64,000 nt of DNA from Sulfurimonas sp. (GCA_030949825.1 JAUZSC010000009.1:1-64000); one strand, 5' to 3'; positions 8,519-20,311 are shown, counted from the first letter of the stretch. The notes: generated from the sequence alone by a model not told the origin. A program made the numbers and translations.

Positions 8519-10138
8519 ATGACTAAATACATTTTTGTTACCGGTGGGGTTTTATCTTCTCTTGGAAAAGGGATTACGGCTGCGAGTGTTGGAACTTTAC
8601 TTAAACACACGGGTAAAAATGTGGGCATGTTAAAAATTGATCCATACATCAATGTAGATCCGGGAACAATGTCACCACTTGAACACGGTGAGGTTTTTGT
8701 TACAAAAGATGGTGCTGAGACAGACCTTGACATTGGAAACTATGAAAGATTTCTTGATAGTTCGTACTTAAAGTCTTCTAACTTTACAACAGGTCAAGTG
8801 TATTCTTCTGTAATCGAGCGAGAGAGAAGCGGTGGATATTTAGGACAAACAATTCAAGTTGTTCCTCATATTGTTGGAGAAATTGTAAAGCGTATTAAAC
8901 TTGCAGGTGATGGTCATGATATTTTAGTTGTAGAACTTGGTGGAACAGTTGGCGACATCGAGGGCTTGCCTTTTATGGAAGCTATTCGGCAGATGAAATA
9001 CGATGAAGAAGTTGCAGGAACATATTTTATACATGTTACTTTGATACCTTTTATCAAGGCAGCTGGTGAGTTAAAATCTAAGCCTACGCAGCATTCTGTT
9101 CAAGAGCTTCGTCGTATTGGGATAACGCCTCAGATGATTATTGCTAGAAGTGAGAATGCACTTCCAAAAACATTTAAGAAAAAACTTGCAATGAATTGTG
9201 ATGTGCATCCAGACTGTGTTATCGAAGCACTTGACGCGGCAACTATTTATGATATTCCCGTTACATTTTTACGACAACACATTTTAAAACCTATCTCAAA
9301 AGAGTTAGATTTAGGTGAACTTAATCCAGACATGGACAAATGGGACACACTTGTTAAAAGAATTGTTCAACCTAAAGACAGAACAGTCGTTGGTTTTGTT
9401 GGAAAATATCTTGAACTCAAAGAGGCATACAAGTCTTTAACAGAATCTCTTATCCACTGTGGAGCACATTTAGACACTCGCGTTGAGATTCATTGGGTTG
9501 ATTCTGAAGAACTTGAAGAAAGAGGGGCAGAGGCACTTTTAGGTGATTGTGATTCCGTACTGGTTGCTGGTGGTTTTGGGAACCGTGGTGTCGAGGGGAA
9601 AATTCTTGCTATTGAATACGCACGCGTAAACAAAGTTCCTTACCTTGGAATCTGCCTTGGGATGCAACTTACACTTGTTGAGTATGCAAGAAATGTTCTT
9701 GGTCTTAAAGATGCAAACTCTATAGAGTTTGATGAAAACACAGCACATCCAATGGTTTATCTTATAGATAACTTTTTAGATCAAAGTGGTGGGACACAAC
9801 TAAGAACACACCAATCTCCAATGGGTGGAACACTTAGACTAGGTGAATACCCTTGTGATACAAAAGAGGGTTCAATCTTACGCGAAGCATACAATGGAGA
9901 AACAACTATTCACGAGAGACACCGTCACCGTTATGAGGCAAATCCTGCCTACAGACAGCAACTCGAAGATGCGGGTCTTGTTGTAACAGGTGAATCAAAC
10001 GGTCTTATAGAAACAGTAGAAATTAAAGGACACCCATGGTTTTTAGGTGTTCAGTTTCACCCAGAATTCACATCACGACTGCAAACTCCAAATCCAGCTA
10101 TATTAGCTTTTGTAAAAGCCAGTTTGAGTGCTGAATAA
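8519..10138 (+). CDS. pyrG: CTP synthase
   Basis: A 539-residue two-domain enzyme. The N-terminal synthetase domain opens with [13 protein letters not shown] (P-loop-like) and contains [15 protein letters not shown]. The C-terminal class I glutamine amidotransferase domain has the nucleophile motif GICLGMQ (about 376-382) and the His/Glu pair in FHPEF (about 514-518). Converts UTP to CTP with glutamine. Ends inside the first codons of recJ (11-base overlap), so the two genes are translationally coupled. Confidence 0.96.
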   Translation: MTKYIFVTGGVLSSLGKGITAASVGTLLKHTGKNVGMLKIDPYINVDPGTMSPLEHGEVFVTKDGAETDLDIGNYERFLDSSYLKSSNFTTGQVYSSVIERERSGGYLGQTIQVVPHIVGEIVKRIKLAGDGHDILVVELGGTVGDIEGLPFMEAIRQMKYDEEVAGTYFIHVTLIPFIKAAGELKSKPTQHSVQELRRIGITPQMIIARSENALPKTFKKKLAMNCDVHPDCVIEALDAATIYDIPVTFLRQHILKPISKELDLGELNPDMDKWDTLVKRIVQPKDRTVVGFVGKYLELKEAYKSLTESLIHCGAHLDTRVEIHWVDSEELEERGAEALLGDCDSVLVAGGFGNRGVEGKILAIEYARVNKVPYLGICLGMQLTLVEYARNVLGLKDANSIEFDENTAHPMVYLIDNFLDQSGGTQLRTHQSPMGGTLRLGEYPCDTKEGSILREAYNGETTIHERHRHRYEANPAYRQQLEDAGLVVTGESNGLIETVEIKGHPWFLGVQFHPEFTSRLQTPNPAILAFVKASLSAE

Positions 10139-11717
10139 TTTAAAAACCATAGATAAAAATGCTCTTTATGAGCTTTTATCTTCTCGCTTTTCTAAAGAAG
10201 AAAAAAAACTCTCCGATATTCCTAATCCTGCTCTCCTTCAAGATGCTACAAAATCAGCAAAGAGAATTGCAGATGCAATAAGAAACAAGCAGAAAATTAC
10301 ACTTGTTGGAGACTATGATGTTGATGGAGTAAGTTCTACTGCTATTATGGTTGATTTTTTTAGGAAAATCCCCTATCCTCTTGAGGCTATTATTCCAAAT
10401 CGTTTTACCGATGGCTACGGTGTTTCTCCAAATGTTTTAAAACGCATCGAGGCAGATTTAGTTATCACTGTTGACAATGGCATCGGTGCAATGGCCGCTG
10501 CAGAGGTGTGTAAAGAAAAAGGGATTGAGCTTATCATCACCGATCATCATACACCCTCAGATATTTTACCTGATTGTTACGCTATTGTTGATCCTAAACT
10601 AGAGTCATGTGGGTACCCTTTTAAAGAGATATGTGGTGCGCAGGTTGCTTGGTTACTTTTAGGACTTGTAAAAAAAGAACTGGCTTTAAAAATCAACATG
10701 AAACAGTTTTTAGACATACTCGCTATTGCAATCATTGCCGATATTATGCCACTCATTAACATTAACCGTACGCTTGTAAAAGAGGGCTTAAAAGTTCTTA
10801 TGTCCTCTTCGCGACCATCTTCTATAATTATTAGAGATTTTTTAAACAAGTCTGTAATTAGTTCAGAAGACATAGCCTTTTCCATTGCTCCGAGAATTAA
10901 CTCAGCTGGAAGACTCGAAGATGCAAGTATCGCTCTTGATTTTTATACTGCAACAAGTATTAACACAGCCTATAATCAGTTTGAGCTTCTCGGTCAGCTT
11001 AATGATTTGAGAAAAGAGACAGAGGCTGCGTGTACAAAAGAAGCTTTACTTATGGCAGATGCTAATGCAGATATTATTGTAGTTGCTAAAGAGAATTGGC
11101 ATGAGGGTGTTGTTGGAATTGTAGCTGCGAGACTCGTAGATAAATTTGGGAAACCTGCCATAGTTTTGAGCATAAAAGACGGTCTAGCTAAGGGAAGTGC
11201 TCGAAGTATTGGTGAGGTAAGTATTTATAAACTTATTAAGTCATGTGAACACTTGTTAACTAAGTTTGGTGGGCATAAGATGGCTGCTGGTTTAGGGATT
11301 TGTGAAGAAAATATAGAAGTTTTTACACAAGAGATAAATCTAGAAGCAAGCTTACTCGATCCCAAAGATTTTGAACCAAAAGAGGCACTAACAGGAATGT
11401 TACACACCCAAGATTTAGACTTAAAACTTCTTAATTTACTCGAGCAATTTGAGCCTTATGGTGAAGCAAATCTTCGTCCTAGATTTTTAGTAAAAGATGC
11501 CGAGGTTGTTAGCATAAAACTAATGGGAAAAGACAAATCACACTCAAGAATAGAGATACGCCAAAACCCTCATGAGATAAAAACCTTAGAACTTATCGCT
11601 TTTAGAACAGTCTATGAGATGCCAGCATCTAGAAAGATTACCTGTAGCTATACAGTCGCAAAAAATGAGTTTAACAAGAAGGTCTCTGCCCAACTTTTAG
11701 TAAATAAAATTTATTAG
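10128..11717 (+). CDS. recJ: Single-stranded-DNA-specific exonuclease RecJ
   Basis: A 529-residue DHH/DHHA1 phosphoesterase. Motifs: [12 protein letters not shown] (about 61-72), the DHH signature as TDHHTPS (about 137-143), a further acidic site in VDNGIG, and the C-terminal DHHA1 motif with GGHKMAAG. Degrades ssDNA 5' to 3' in recombination and mismatch repair. GTG start inside the end of pyrG; no in-frame ATG fits better. Slightly shorter than E. coli RecJ (577), as in other Campylobacterota. Confidence 0.93.
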   Translation: MLNNLKTIDKNALYELLSSRFSKEEKKLSDIPNPALLQDATKSAKRIADAIRNKQKITLVGDYDVDGVSSTAIMVDFFRKIPYPLEAIIPNRFTDGYGVSPNVLKRIEADLVITVDNGIGAMAAAEVCKEKGIELIITDHHTPSDILPDCYAIVDPKLESCGYPFKEICGAQVAWLLLGLVKKELALKINMKQFLDILAIAIIADIMPLININRTLVKEGLKVLMSSSRPSSIIIRDFLNKSVISSEDIAFSIAPRINSAGRLEDASIALDFYTATSINTAYNQFELLGQLNDLRKETEAACTKEALLMADANADIIVVAKENWHEGVVGIVAARLVDKFGKPAIVLSIKDGLAKGSARSIGEVSIYKLIKSCEHLLTKFGGHKMAAGLGICEENIEVFTQEINLEASLLDPKDFEPKEALTGMLHTQDLDLKLLNLLEQFEPYGEANLRPRFLVKDAEVVSIKLMGKDKSHSRIEIRQNPHEIKTLELIAFRTVYEMPASRKITCSYTVAKNEFNKKVSAQLLVNKIY

Positions 11718-11729
11718 GAAAAAACTTAA

Positions 11730-13067
11730 ATGAAAGAGAAAATATCTCGTCGTAAGGCATTAAAATATTTCACGCTCTCTCCTATTGTCGCTTCTTCATT
11801 TGTAGCATCTAAGACACAAGCATCTGATGTTAAGGCGAATATTCTTATTGTTGGTGGGGGAACTGCTGGGATTATTGCCTTGTCGCATCTCTTTAAAGCT
11901 ATCAAAAATCCGAATATAACGATAATCACTCCAAATGAAATTCAGATTAACCAAAGTGGACAAGTCTTTGTTGCTGCAGGAGTCATGGAAGAAACAGAGC
12001 TTTTTCTTTCTAACAAAGACTATATAAATACAGACAAAGTAAAATGGATTAAAGATGAAGTTCTTAGTTTTGAGCCAGATGCTAACAAAGTAAAAACTCG
12101 AGCAGGTGAAGAAGTAGACTACGACTACCTTATTGTGGCAACAGGATTGCAATACAACTATGAAAAGATTAAAGGTCTTAAAAAAGAGGACATAGGGACA
12201 CATGGCATTTCGAGTGTTTATCTCAACGATCTTGAAAAAGGAACGGCAAGGGGTGCAAGCGATACTTGGAAATGGTTTAATGATTTAAAAACTTTTGCAA
12301 AAGAGAAACGACCTAAAGTAATTTTCACGCATCCAAATACTGCTATAAAAAGTAATACTACTCCACAAAGAATGCTTTTCTTAAGTGCTGATTACCTTAA
12401 AAAAGATGAACTTAGTGCTGATTTTGAGTTTATATCGAGTAGCAATAAACTATCTTCTTTACCTAAAATAGAAGAAGTACTTTATAAAGCTCAAGATTCT
12501 TATGACCCTATAAAAAATCGCTTCGGGCATCATTTAGAATCACTTGATGTTAAAGCTAAAAAAGCTGTATTTCTTCATGAATTCGAGAAAGAAGGTATAC
12601 AAAAATCTGAGCGGCTTGAACTTCCCTATGACTTTATTCATATCGTTCCTCCTATGAGTCCTGTTAAAGCACTTTTAGAATCTTCACTTCTTTCTCACGA
12701 TGCCTGGCTTGATGTAGATAAATATACCCTGCAGCATAAAAAATATAAAAATGTGTTTGGTATTGGTGATACATGTGCAACTTCGCTACAAAAAACAGCA
12801 TCATCTGCTCAAGCTCAAGGAGAAATTCTTGCACAAAATATTCTAGATGCTATACAAGCTAAAGAATTAAGCGCTTCATTTGATGGTTATTCGGCTTCTC
12901 CTATTGAAACACAGTATGAAAAGAGTATAATGCTCGAACTGAATTTTAAAGGCTTAACTTCAACACTCCCCATACATTTTGAGAAACCTCGATGGATATG
13001 GTGGATGTTTAATCTCTACATTTTTAAGTCAGTTTACAAGCATCTTATCCTTCGAGGAAGATACTAG
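11730..13067 (+). CDS. Tat-exported sulfide:quinone oxidoreductase-like flavoprotein lacking a catalytic cysteine
   Basis: A 445-residue FAD/NAD(P)-binding oxidoreductase. The leader (SRRKALKYF, 6-14, then a hydrophobic stretch ending at about 31) looks like a twin-arginine signal. FAD-binding motif LIVGGGTAG at 39-47, second motif YLIVATGL at 133-140, and the FAD-ribityl Asp in FGIGD (343-347). The C-terminal PRWIWWMFNLYIFKSVYKH is the aromatic amphipathic membrane-docking segment of SQRs. In SQR/SQOR the redox Cys lies in an IKCxGAPQK-like motif; here it reads IKSNTTPQR with Ser208. The only Cys is Cys349. Follows recJ by 12 bases. Substrate may not be sulfide. Confidence 0.75.
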   Translation: MKEKISRRKALKYFTLSPIVASSFVASKTQASDVKANILIVGGGTAGIIALSHLFKAIKNPNITIITPNEIQINQSGQVFVAAGVMEETELFLSNKDYINTDKVKWIKDEVLSFEPDANKVKTRAGEEVDYDYLIVATGLQYNYEKIKGLKKEDIGTHGISSVYLNDLEKGTARGASDTWKWFNDLKTFAKEKRPKVIFTHPNTAIKSNTTPQRMLFLSADYLKKDELSADFEFISSSNKLSSLPKIEEVLYKAQDSYDPIKNRFGHHLESLDVKAKKAVFLHEFEKEGIQKSERLELPYDFIHIVPPMSPVKALLESSLLSHDAWLDVDKYTLQHKKYKNVFGIGDTCATSLQKTASSAQAQGEILAQNILDAIQAKELSASFDGYSASPIETQYEKSIMLELNFKGLTSTLPIHFEKPRWIWWMFNLYIFKSVYKHLILRGRY

Positions 13068-13164
13068 GTAACACTTTAGTACAATAAGATAAAATTATTT
13101 TAAAATTACACAATTATTTCACATTTATAGGTTAAAATGCTCTTAATTAATAAAGGAGATACAA

Positions 13165-13488
13165 ATGAACAAAATCGCTAAAATTGCTCTTGCGGCTACT
13201 GTACTTTTAACACTTAGTACAACAACTGCAAATGCTAGTCCCGACAAGGGTCAAAAATATTTCACTAAAAAACTTAAATCACCATGTGGTATAAGTGGAG
13301 CTGCATTAGCAGGTCGTCATACACAAGAAGAATGGCAAAAAATAAATGCTGCTGGTGGAATTGGTGCTGAACTTAAAAATATCTGTCCTAAAGTTAAAGA
13401 CAGTGCTTTAAAAGACAAGTATATTCCACATTATTTTGACTTTCTTTTTGAATACGGAAGTGATAGCGGAAATATTCCAGCCTGTTAA
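13165..13488 (+). CDS. Small secreted protein of unknown function
   Basis: A 107-residue protein with a clear Sec signal peptide (about 1-24, ending at ANA-S). The mature part is about 83 residues with three Cys (in SPCGISG, NICPKVK and at the very C-terminus). It has no CXXCH, so it is not a standard c-type cytochrome, though the KYF...C...H...W layout recalls small cytochrome-like proteins. Ribosome binding site AAGGAG at 13153-13158. Its position just after the exported SQR-like flavoprotein suggests a periplasmic partner; the function is unknown to me. Confidence 0.7.
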   Translation: MNKIAKIALAATVLLTLSTTTANASPDKGQKYFTKKLKSPCGISGAALAGRHTQEEWQKINAAGGIGAELKNICPKVKDSALKDKYIPHYFDFLFEYGSDSGNIPAC

Positions 13489-13493
13489 TCCTT

Positions 13494-13530
13494 TTAAGTT
13501 ACATCTTTTGATGTAATTTAAAATTTTTTT
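13494..13530 (+). terminator. Rho-independent terminator
   Basis: TTACATC (13499-13505) pairs with GATGTAA (13510-13516) around a TTTT loop; the stem extends outward with A-T pairs and one wobble. It is followed by seven T at 13524-13530. Ends the small secreted protein gene. Confidence 0.85.
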
Positions 13531-13578
13531 ACTTCATCGTTTTTAAATTCAGTCCCAACACTATCTTTTGGACATAAA

Positions 13579-15686
13579 ATGCTACAAGCTCTCGACTGTT
13601 TACGCACACGCTCAAACATAAACCAAATAAAAAAACTCGACGGTGATATTCTCGCGGTATCTACACAACTTCATGGAGTAAGATTTGTTAATCTTCATGA
13701 CTGCAGTACCATAAGTACGATTACTCACGAATACTTAAATTCAGACACAAAGGCTATTTGTTTTAGTCAAAATGCTGAATTTATGGCATTTACAAATAAA
13801 ATGTATATATTTATTCTTCATATTCCAAGTAAAATAGTTCTCAAAACTATCAAAACAGATGGAGAAACTGTAGAACGCTTATCTTTTGATTTGGACTCAA
13901 AGTATATTATTGCCGCAACAAGAAGCGGAAGAATCTTACAATATAGATATGACGGTTCATCTTTATTAGCCAGACTTTACTCCTTTGAACGCTCTAGCAT
14001 TCAGGCGATGGCAACTAGCTTCGCATTTCACGCAAGTACTATGATTTGTGGTTCAAGTAATGGTATGCTATTAAGCATCAACCTTCACTCTCGAGCGAAT
14101 AAAATAACAATACATAACGATAATGCTCGTATTAATTCAATCTGTTTTTTAAATAAAGACACTATTGCTAGTGCTGATTCTAAAGGGAATGTATATATTA
14201 ATTCTCTCGAGAATGGGATTCTCATTAAGAAAATAGAAACAGCATTTACACATGTAGAAGAAATACTTTTACTCCCAAATCCAAACTATATGATGGTCAA
14301 TTCTAATGAAAAAAAATATTGCTGTTTATGACATAGAAAACTTTAAACTACTTCATAACAAATATGTAGATTTCCAAACAAATGTAATAAACATAATTCT
14401 TGGAGATACTGAGTCCCTACTTGTTGCACTCCAAAACAACTCTATAGAAAAGCTTCTCTTACCAAAGGCTGATAAACTTAAGGCTTTCATTGTAGAGAAT
14501 GCTCTTGACAAGGCATTTGCTTTAGTACAAAAAGATCCACTTCTCAAAGGAACTAGAGAATATAAAGTACTTGAGATTGCTTATAAAAAAATATATAAAG
14601 CAGCGCTCGATGCACTTATAAAACAAAACCATGAGAAAGCACTAGAGCTTACAAAAGTATTTAAGTATGTAGATTTAAAAAAAGATGAAATTCAAGAACT
14701 TTTTAAAGCATTCGAGAATTATCCACGATTTAAAATCCTTTATGCTGAGAAAAAAATATGCTCTTGCTTACGCAATGGCTACAAAGTTTCCTCCTCTTAG
14801 TCAAACATTTCAGTATCAAAAAATGGAGGAGCGATGGGAGGACACATTTGATAATGCCCAAAGACAGATTGCCCATGGAAGAGTTGAGAATGCTATAGCA
14901 CTTTTAAATGAGTATGCGACTATAGCCCATAAAAGACCTATAATAAAACTCGTACTCAAACATAACAAAGATTTTATAGTGTTTTTACAAGCCATCGAGT
15001 CTGATAACTTTAAAACTATAGATAAACTCGCGCAAAGTAATCCTTTGTTCACACTTATTCCAAGCTATAAGAATGTTAAAAACTCTATGCAACAATTGAT
15101 TCAGTCTATTTCAAAAGATATACAAAAGTGTAATCTTGAATCAGCAGTTAAAAAGCTTTCTTCCTTACAAAATATTGATTCTATAGCAGAGACTGTATCA
15201 TTACAAAAGAATGAGTGTAAGGCTGTTAAAAAGCTTCAAGATGCATATAAAATTAATGATTTTATAACTTGCTTTGAAGTGATTGATGTAAATCGTTTTT
15301 TGAATTCTACAGAGTTAGGTATTTTACTCCAATCCCATTGGACAAAGCTTATATCACAATGCGAAATATTTGCACTCAAGGGAAATGTTAAAGAAATAAA
15401 AGAAAAACTTGGAGAATTGATTGGACTTAAAACACGCAGAGATAAAATAGGTGATTTATTTCGCCTTGCCTTTCATACAAGGATCAAGGCACTCATACAT
15501 AAAAAGACATATAAAAGTGCCGAATCTATCATTTATTCGTATCTGGATATTTTTGGTTCAGACAGAGAAGTACTTTCTATTATGCAAACATACGAAGCAA
15601 AATCTAAAACCAAACTAGCAATCACTCAAAAAACGAGGGTTCCTAGAGATGCTTGGATACACGCAGATGCTATAATGGGGATGTAG
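13579..15686 (+). CDS. Beta-propeller (WD40-like) protein with helical C-terminal half; two apparent frameshifts
   Basis: As written, the reading frame changes twice, at A8 (14309-14316) and A7 (14750-14756). Removing one base at each gives a continuous 701-residue protein. Residues about 1-330 show repeated WD40-like blades with alternating beta strands (DGDILAVSTQLHGVRFV, SADSKGNVYINSLENG). The remainder is helical, Lys/Leu-rich and repetitive (ALDKAFALVQKDPLL, ENAIALLNEYATIAH), resembling tandem alpha-hairpin repeats. No signal peptide. Start taken as ATG 13579. Function unknown; the architecture suggests a scaffold. The 3' end overlaps fliI tail to tail by 17 bases. Confidence 0.7.
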
Positions 15687-15693
15687 CATCTGC
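15663..15693. terminator. Bidirectional hairpin in overlapping gene tails
   Basis: GCAGATGCTA (15663-15672) and TAGCATCTGC (15684-15693) form a perfect 10-bp stem with an 11-base loop. It lies within the overlapping 3' ends of the propeller gene and fliI, and so is coding on both strands while able to end both transcripts. Confidence 0.55.
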
Positions 15694-16995
15694 CATTAAC
15701 TCTGTGATTGAATTAACAGTTTCATCAAAGTTTGTTTGATTATTTGCATTTTGAGACATAAACTTTTGCATCGCATCTTTTTTACTTATGGCTTCATCAA
15801 GTTCAGCATCTGTACCTTTTGTATACGCACCGATTCGAATTAAAACCTCATTTTCTTTTAAAAGCGTGTAATATCTTCTAAATTTCATGACCGCTTGTAA
15901 ATGCTGCTCACTTATAATATCATTCATAACTCTCGATGCTGATTGCAAGATATGTACAGGAGGGTAGATGCCAAAGTCTGTGAGTTCGCGTGAGAGAACA
16001 ATATGCCCATCTAAGATAGAACGGGACTGGTCAGCGATTGGATCGCTCATGTCATCACCCTCGATGAGCACCGTAAAAAAAGCAGTTATAGAGCCCTTGC
16101 CCTCTTCTTTTCCTGCGCGCTCCATAAGTTGTGGTAAAAGTGTTAAAGATGATGGTGGATAACCCTTTGATGTTGGTGGTTCACCAAGCGCTAGACCGAT
16201 TTCACGCTGCGCCATTGCAAAACGCGTTACGGAATCCATCATAAAAAGAACATCTTGCCCCTTATCTTTAAAATGCTCAGCAACACTCATCGCTGCAAAT
16301 GCACCGTACTTTCTCATAAGCGGAGAATCATCTGATGTTGCTACAATTATTACCGTATTTTCTAAATTTCCTCCGAGGTTTTTTTCTATAAACTCAGGAA
16401 CTTCCCTGCCCCTCTCACCAATGAGGGCTACGACTTTAATCGGAGCAGATGAGCCTCGCACAATCATTCCCATAAGAGTAGACTTCCCTACTCCAGAACC
16501 AGCGAAGATGCCAAGTTTTTGTCCTTTTCCACATGTGAGCAAAGCATCAATACTTTTTACTCCAACACTAAAAACTTCATCTATCATCCCTCTTTTCATC
16601 GCAGCAATAGGTGCTTTTATGATTGGAGCAAGTTTAGAATCTGTAATAGTACCTTTACCGTCAATTGCTCGCATAAATGGGTCAACAACACGACCAAGCA
16701 AAGAAGAACCAACTGGAATATTCATACCCGTAGAATCTAAAAAGACCTTATCTCCGGAGCAAAAACCTTCCACAAAAGAAAAAGGAGTAATAAAAAAAAC
16801 TTTAGCATCTATCTCTGTAACCATTCCCATAGACTCTTGAGAAGTATCATTTGATATGATTTTTACCATATCGCCAATACTTACCTTAAGACCGCTCGCA
16901 GTAATAACAGTAGCATTTATTTTTATGATTTCACCGAAAGTAACTGAATAGTTACTCGATGCTGCTAGTTTTTCTTTGAGTGATTTAAAAGGCAT
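15670..16995 (-). CDS. fliI: Flagellum-specific ATPase FliI
   Basis: A 441-residue F1-beta-like ATPase of the flagellar type III export apparatus. Walker [13 protein letters not shown] (about 163-174), Walker B region [26 protein letters not shown] (the last part is a FliI/YscN hallmark), and [16 protein letters not shown] nearby. Acts as a hexamer on the cytoplasmic side with FliH. Its start overlaps folE by 11 bases, so it ends the ksgA-rnj-folE-fliI run. Confidence 0.95.
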   Translation of the reverse strand: MPFKSLKEKLAASSNYSVTFGEIIKINATVITASGLKVSIGDMVKIISNDTSQESMGMVTEIDAKVFFITPFSFVEGFCSGDKVFLDSTGMNIPVGSSLLGRVVDPFMRAIDGKGTITDSKLAPIIKAPIAAMKRGMIDEVFSVGVKSIDALLTCGKGQKLGIFAGSGVGKSTLMGMIVRGSSAPIKVVALIGERGREVPEFIEKNLGGNLENTVIIVATSDDSPLMRKYGAFAAMSVAEHFKDKGQDVLFMMDSVTRFAMAQREIGLALGEPPTSKGYPPSSLTLLPQLMERAGKEEGKGSITAFFTVLIEGDDMSDPIADQSRSILDGHIVLSRELTDFGIYPPVHILQSASRVMNDIISEQHLQAVMKFRRYYTLLKENEVLIRIGAYTKGTDAELDEAISKKDAMQKFMSQNANNQTNFDETVNSITELMADATSPL

Positions 16996-17557
16996 TGGGT
17001 GAATTAATCAAAGAGAAGAATTCACTTCGTGTTTTTTCATTTTTCTTAAATAGTCCACGAAGTGCTGAAGATGTTGTTGTCGAGTTAATCTTCTCAACGC
17101 CTCGCATCTCCATACACATATGACGCGCTTGAATAACAACGGCTACACCCTTTGGTGCGATTGTATCCATTATAGCATCTGCAATCTGCTCTGTGAGTTG
17201 TTCTTGAATCTGCATACGACGCGCAAAAACATTTACAACTCGTGGAATTTTAGAAAGCCCGACTACCTTACCATCTGGGATATATGCAACATGCACACGC
17301 CCTATAATAGGAAGGAGATGATGCTCACAAGTAGAATAAAATTCTATGTCTTTTATAAGTACCATCTCTTCATTTGAAGTAGAAAAAAGTGCTTTTTCTA
17401 AAATCTCACGAGGGTTTTCTTTATAACCACCATAGATAAACTCATAGGCTTTTCGTACACGCGATGGAGTATCAACCAAACCTTCACGCTCAGGGTTTTC
17501 CCCTACATGAAGCATCATTGATTTTACTGCATTTTCAAATTCTGTATCGTTATTCAA
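16985..17557 (-). CDS. folE: GTP cyclohydrolase I
   Basis: A 190-residue type IA enzyme. Zinc ligands are visible in [12 protein letters not shown] (about 72-83) and in the [13 protein letters not shown] motif (about 144-156), which supplies the second Cys. Makes dihydroneopterin triphosphate for folate and, in this group, for queuosine precursors; queF at 41.8 kb fits the latter use. Co-oriented with RNase J, 14 bases away. Confidence 0.95.
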   Translation of the reverse strand: MNNDTEFENAVKSMMLHVGENPEREGLVDTPSRVRKAYEFIYGGYKENPREILEKALFSTSNEEMVLIKDIEFYSTCEHHLLPIIGRVHVAYIPDGKVVGLSKIPRVVNVFARRMQIQEQLTEQIADAIMDTIAPKGVAVVIQARHMCMEMRGVEKINSTTTSSALRGLFKKNEKTRSEFFSLINSPNAF

Positions 17558-17571
17558 CTGAGTATCTTTAA

Positions 17572-19518
17572 CTACGATACCAAAACAGTTGGAACTATTA
17601 GAGGATACTTTTTCATTTTTCTATAGATGTGCTTTCTTACGATTTGGCGTAAATCATTTTCAAGAGCGCGTGTATTTTCAATTACACCATCTTTTAGGTG
17701 AAGTAAGAAATGTTCTACAACTTCTTCCATCTCTTTTGCAAATGCTTTATCGAGTCTATCTGGAACTATACCAAATGTAGTTACACGAGGTTTTGCTTGC
17801 ATTTTTGAATGCTTACCATCAACTTCAACAAGCATCATAACGATTCCATCGCTTGCTAGTTTTTGTCTATCTAAGATGATATCATCATCAATTTGATGAT
17901 TGTTTTGATTGTCAATATATGTTTTACCAGTTTTAACAGTTTTAACTTTTCTCATGTATTTTGGTGCTACTTCAATTTGCTCACCATCTGTCATAAGTAA
18001 GATATTTCTCTCAGGAACACCACACATCATACCGGTTTCACGGTGTTTCATAACATGATTGTATTCACCATGGATTGGTAAGAAAAACTTAGGATTAACA
18101 AGACGCAACATAAGTTTTTGCTCTTCCATAGAAGCATGACCAGATACATGAAGTCCCTTATCGTATGAAATAGTTGCACCAGCCCGTTGAAGGTGATTTA
18201 ACATTTGTGAAATTGAACCTTCATTACCAGGAATTGCACGAGAAGAAAGTACTATAAGGTCTGTAGGCTTAATTTTAATATGTCTATGCTCACCAATACT
18301 CATTCTAAATAAAGCTGAATTATTTTCACCTTGAGAACCAGTAGTTACGATAAGAACTTCTTTATCACTTAGACGAGCAACTTCATCTGCATCAATAAAA
18401 ATATTTTTGTTAAATCTCACATAGTCATATTGCATTGCAATTTCAATGTTTCGCTCCATAGAACGACCAATTACACATATTTTACGACCGTATTTTATAC
18501 CGTACTGGATAGCTTGTTGCACACGGTGAATGTTCGAGCTAAAAGTTGACATAATTACGCGTCCCTCAGCCTTAGAAAACACTCTATCTAATGCAGGAGC
18601 AACACTTAACTCTGAACCTGTTGCAACTGTGTTATAAGAATTCGTTGAATCACTTAAAAGACAAAGAACACCTTTTTCACCATAATGCGCAAGTCTATGT
18701 AAATCTGCAGTATAACCATCAACTGGAGTATAATCAATTTTAAAGTCACCCGTGTGAATAACTGTACCCGCAGCAGTTGTAATTGCAACTGAAGAAGAAT
18801 CAATAATCGAGTGCGTCATATGCATCCACTCTACTTGAAAATCATTTCCGATTTTAATCAGTTCACGCTTTTGAATAGGGTTGAAATATTTTCTATGCTC
18901 TTTAATATGATGTTCATCAAATTTAGTTCCAATCATTGCTAAAGGAAGTGGTGTTCCATATATAGGAAACTGCATCTCTTTATAAAGGTATGGCATTGCA
19001 CCAATATGATCTTCATGTGCATGTGTAATTACAATTCCAACAATCTTATCTTTAATCTCACGAAGATAAGCAAAATTAGGAATTAAAATATCTACACCAT
19101 GCATGTCCGCATCTGGGAAACTCATACCAACATCAATAAGAATTGCTTCTTTCTCTGTTTCCATAACCATGATGTTTCCACCGATTTCACCAAGTCCACC
19201 AAGTGGAGTAATTCTTAGTTTTGCAGTAGAGTTTAAATCAAGTTTATAATGAGGGTTAAGTCTTTGCTTGTGTGCCTCTTGATTTTTAGCAACAAATGCT
19301 TTTAAGTTTTCATCAACTGGCGTAGGTTGTCTACGGTGACGATTACGGTTTTTATTTTTGTTGTTATTATTGTTGGGTTTATTACCTTGAGATCTGTTTT
19401 GATTGTTTTTATTATGATTATGTTGTGGTTTTTTATTTCCATCTACATTTTTTGATAATGGGATACTATTCCCCGTTTTTGGGCTGCTCTCGCTAGTCCC
19501 TTTGTTTTTCTCTTCCAT
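17572..19518 (-). CDS. rnj: Ribonuclease J
   Basis: A 648-residue metallo-beta-lactamase/beta-CASP RNase. Residues about 1-75 form a disordered tail rich in Asn, Lys, Arg and His, as in Helicobacter RNase J, where the tail affects helicase binding and oligomerisation. The catalytic motif [13 protein letters not shown] is at about 164-176, then a beta-CASP domain with GxxGEN (TTGSQGE) and the HVSGHAS motif. Endo- and 5' exoribonuclease for mRNA decay. It sits 16 bases downstream of ksgA. Confidence 0.95.
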   Translation of the reverse strand: MEEKNKGTSESSPKTGNSIPLSKNVDGNKKPQHNHNKNNQNRSQGNKPNNNNNKNKNRNRHRRQPTPVDENLKAFVAKNQEAHKQRLNPHYKLDLNSTAKLRITPLGGLGEIGGNIMVMETEKEAILIDVGMSFPDADMHGVDILIPNFAYLREIKDKIVGIVITHAHEDHIGAMPYLYKEMQFPIYGTPLPLAMIGTKFDEHHIKEHRKYFNPIQKRELIKIGNDFQVEWMHMTHSIIDSSSVAITTAAGTVIHTGDFKIDYTPVDGYTADLHRLAHYGEKGVLCLLSDSTNSYNTVATGSELSVAPALDRVFSKAEGRVIMSTFSSNIHRVQQAIQYGIKYGRKICVIGRSMERNIEIAMQYDYVRFNKNIFIDADEVARLSDKEVLIVTTGSQGENNSALFRMSIGEHRHIKIKPTDLIVLSSRAIPGNEGSISQMLNHLQRAGATISYDKGLHVSGHASMEEQKLMLRLVNPKFFLPIHGEYNHVMKHRETGMMCGVPERNILLMTDGEQIEVAPKYMRKVKTVKTGKTYIDNQNNHQIDDDIILDRQKLASDGIVMMLVEVDGKHSKMQAKPRVTTFGIVPDRLDKAFAKEMEEVVEHFLLHLKDGVIENTRALENDLRQIVRKHIYRKMKKYPLIVPTVLVS

Positions 19519-19534
19519 CCAAACTCCTGTATAT

Positions 19535-20311
19535 TTATATTATTTTTTTATAGAGTTGGTGATAGTCATTTGTAGAAACTTGGTGAGGACGAATCGTTTG
19601 TATAAGGGAAAGCTCTTCAAAAGCTATAAGAAGTTCACTTTTTTCATACTTAGAAGATAAGTTTTTCATCAAAGTTTTTCGAGGTTGGCTAAAACTAAGT
19701 CTTAGCATATCTTCAAAATCTTTCTCAGGTCTTTCTCTTTTCTTTGTAATCAAAAATACTGCAGAATTAATTTTGGGAGGAGGTTCAAAAGCACTTGGTG
19801 GAACCCTCACAACTATGTGTGCATTTCCTACACTTTGAGTTATTATTCCCAAAGAACCAAATACCTTTTCACCTGCATCCGCGCAAAATTTTTCTGCAAC
19901 TTCTAACTGTACCATGACAAGTATGTTTTTACACATTGGATCTGCGAGTGCTTTTAGGATTATGTTTGTAGCGATATAATAAGGCAAATTTGCCACTAAA
20001 TCGTACGGTTCATCCACTAAACTACTCTTCCAAGCTCTAAGTACATCTCCACAATTAATGTGAAGTCGCTTGGTAGCAATCTCAACTTTGAATTCATTTT
20101 GTAACAGCTTACACAAATCGGTATCGACCTCAAAAGCTTCTACACTTTTGACATCTACTAAAAATTTAGTTAAATCACCTAAGCCAGGTCCAATTTCAAC
20201 GATTTTGTTATCATTTTTGGGCATCGCTTGGACGATTTTTTGTAAAACAGTCTCATCTTTTAGAAAATTTTGTCCAAATTTTTTCTTCGCTACAATATTT
20301 TCTTTTTTCAT
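19535..20311 (-). CDS. rsmA: 16S rRNA dimethyladenosine transferase
   Basis: A 258-residue KsgA/RsmA enzyme that dimethylates the two adjacent adenosines of helix 45. The N-terminal KKKFGQNFLKDE, SAM motif IVEIGPGLGDLTKFL (about 37-51) and catalytic motif VANLPYYIATNI (about 105-116) are all present. Head of the rsmA-rnj-folE-fliI cluster, pairing an rRNA modification gene with an RNase gene. Confidence 0.95.
   Translation of the reverse strand: MKKENIVAKKKFGQNFLKDETVLQKIVQAMPKNDNKIVEIGPGLGDLTKFLVDVKSVEAFEVDTDLCKLLQNEFKVEIATKRLHINCGDVLRAWKSSLVDEPYDLVANLPYYIATNIILKALADPMCKNILVMVQLEVAEKFCADAGEKVFGSLGIITQSVGNAHIVVRVPPSAFEPPPKINSAVFLITKKRERPEKDFEDMLRLSFSQPRKTLMKNLSSKYEKSELLIAFEELSLIQTIRPHQVSTNDYHQLYKKII

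Noticed and set aside
16421..16840. 139-codon plus-strand frame opposite fliI
   Set aside because: Shadow of fliI; fliI motifs cover the same bases.
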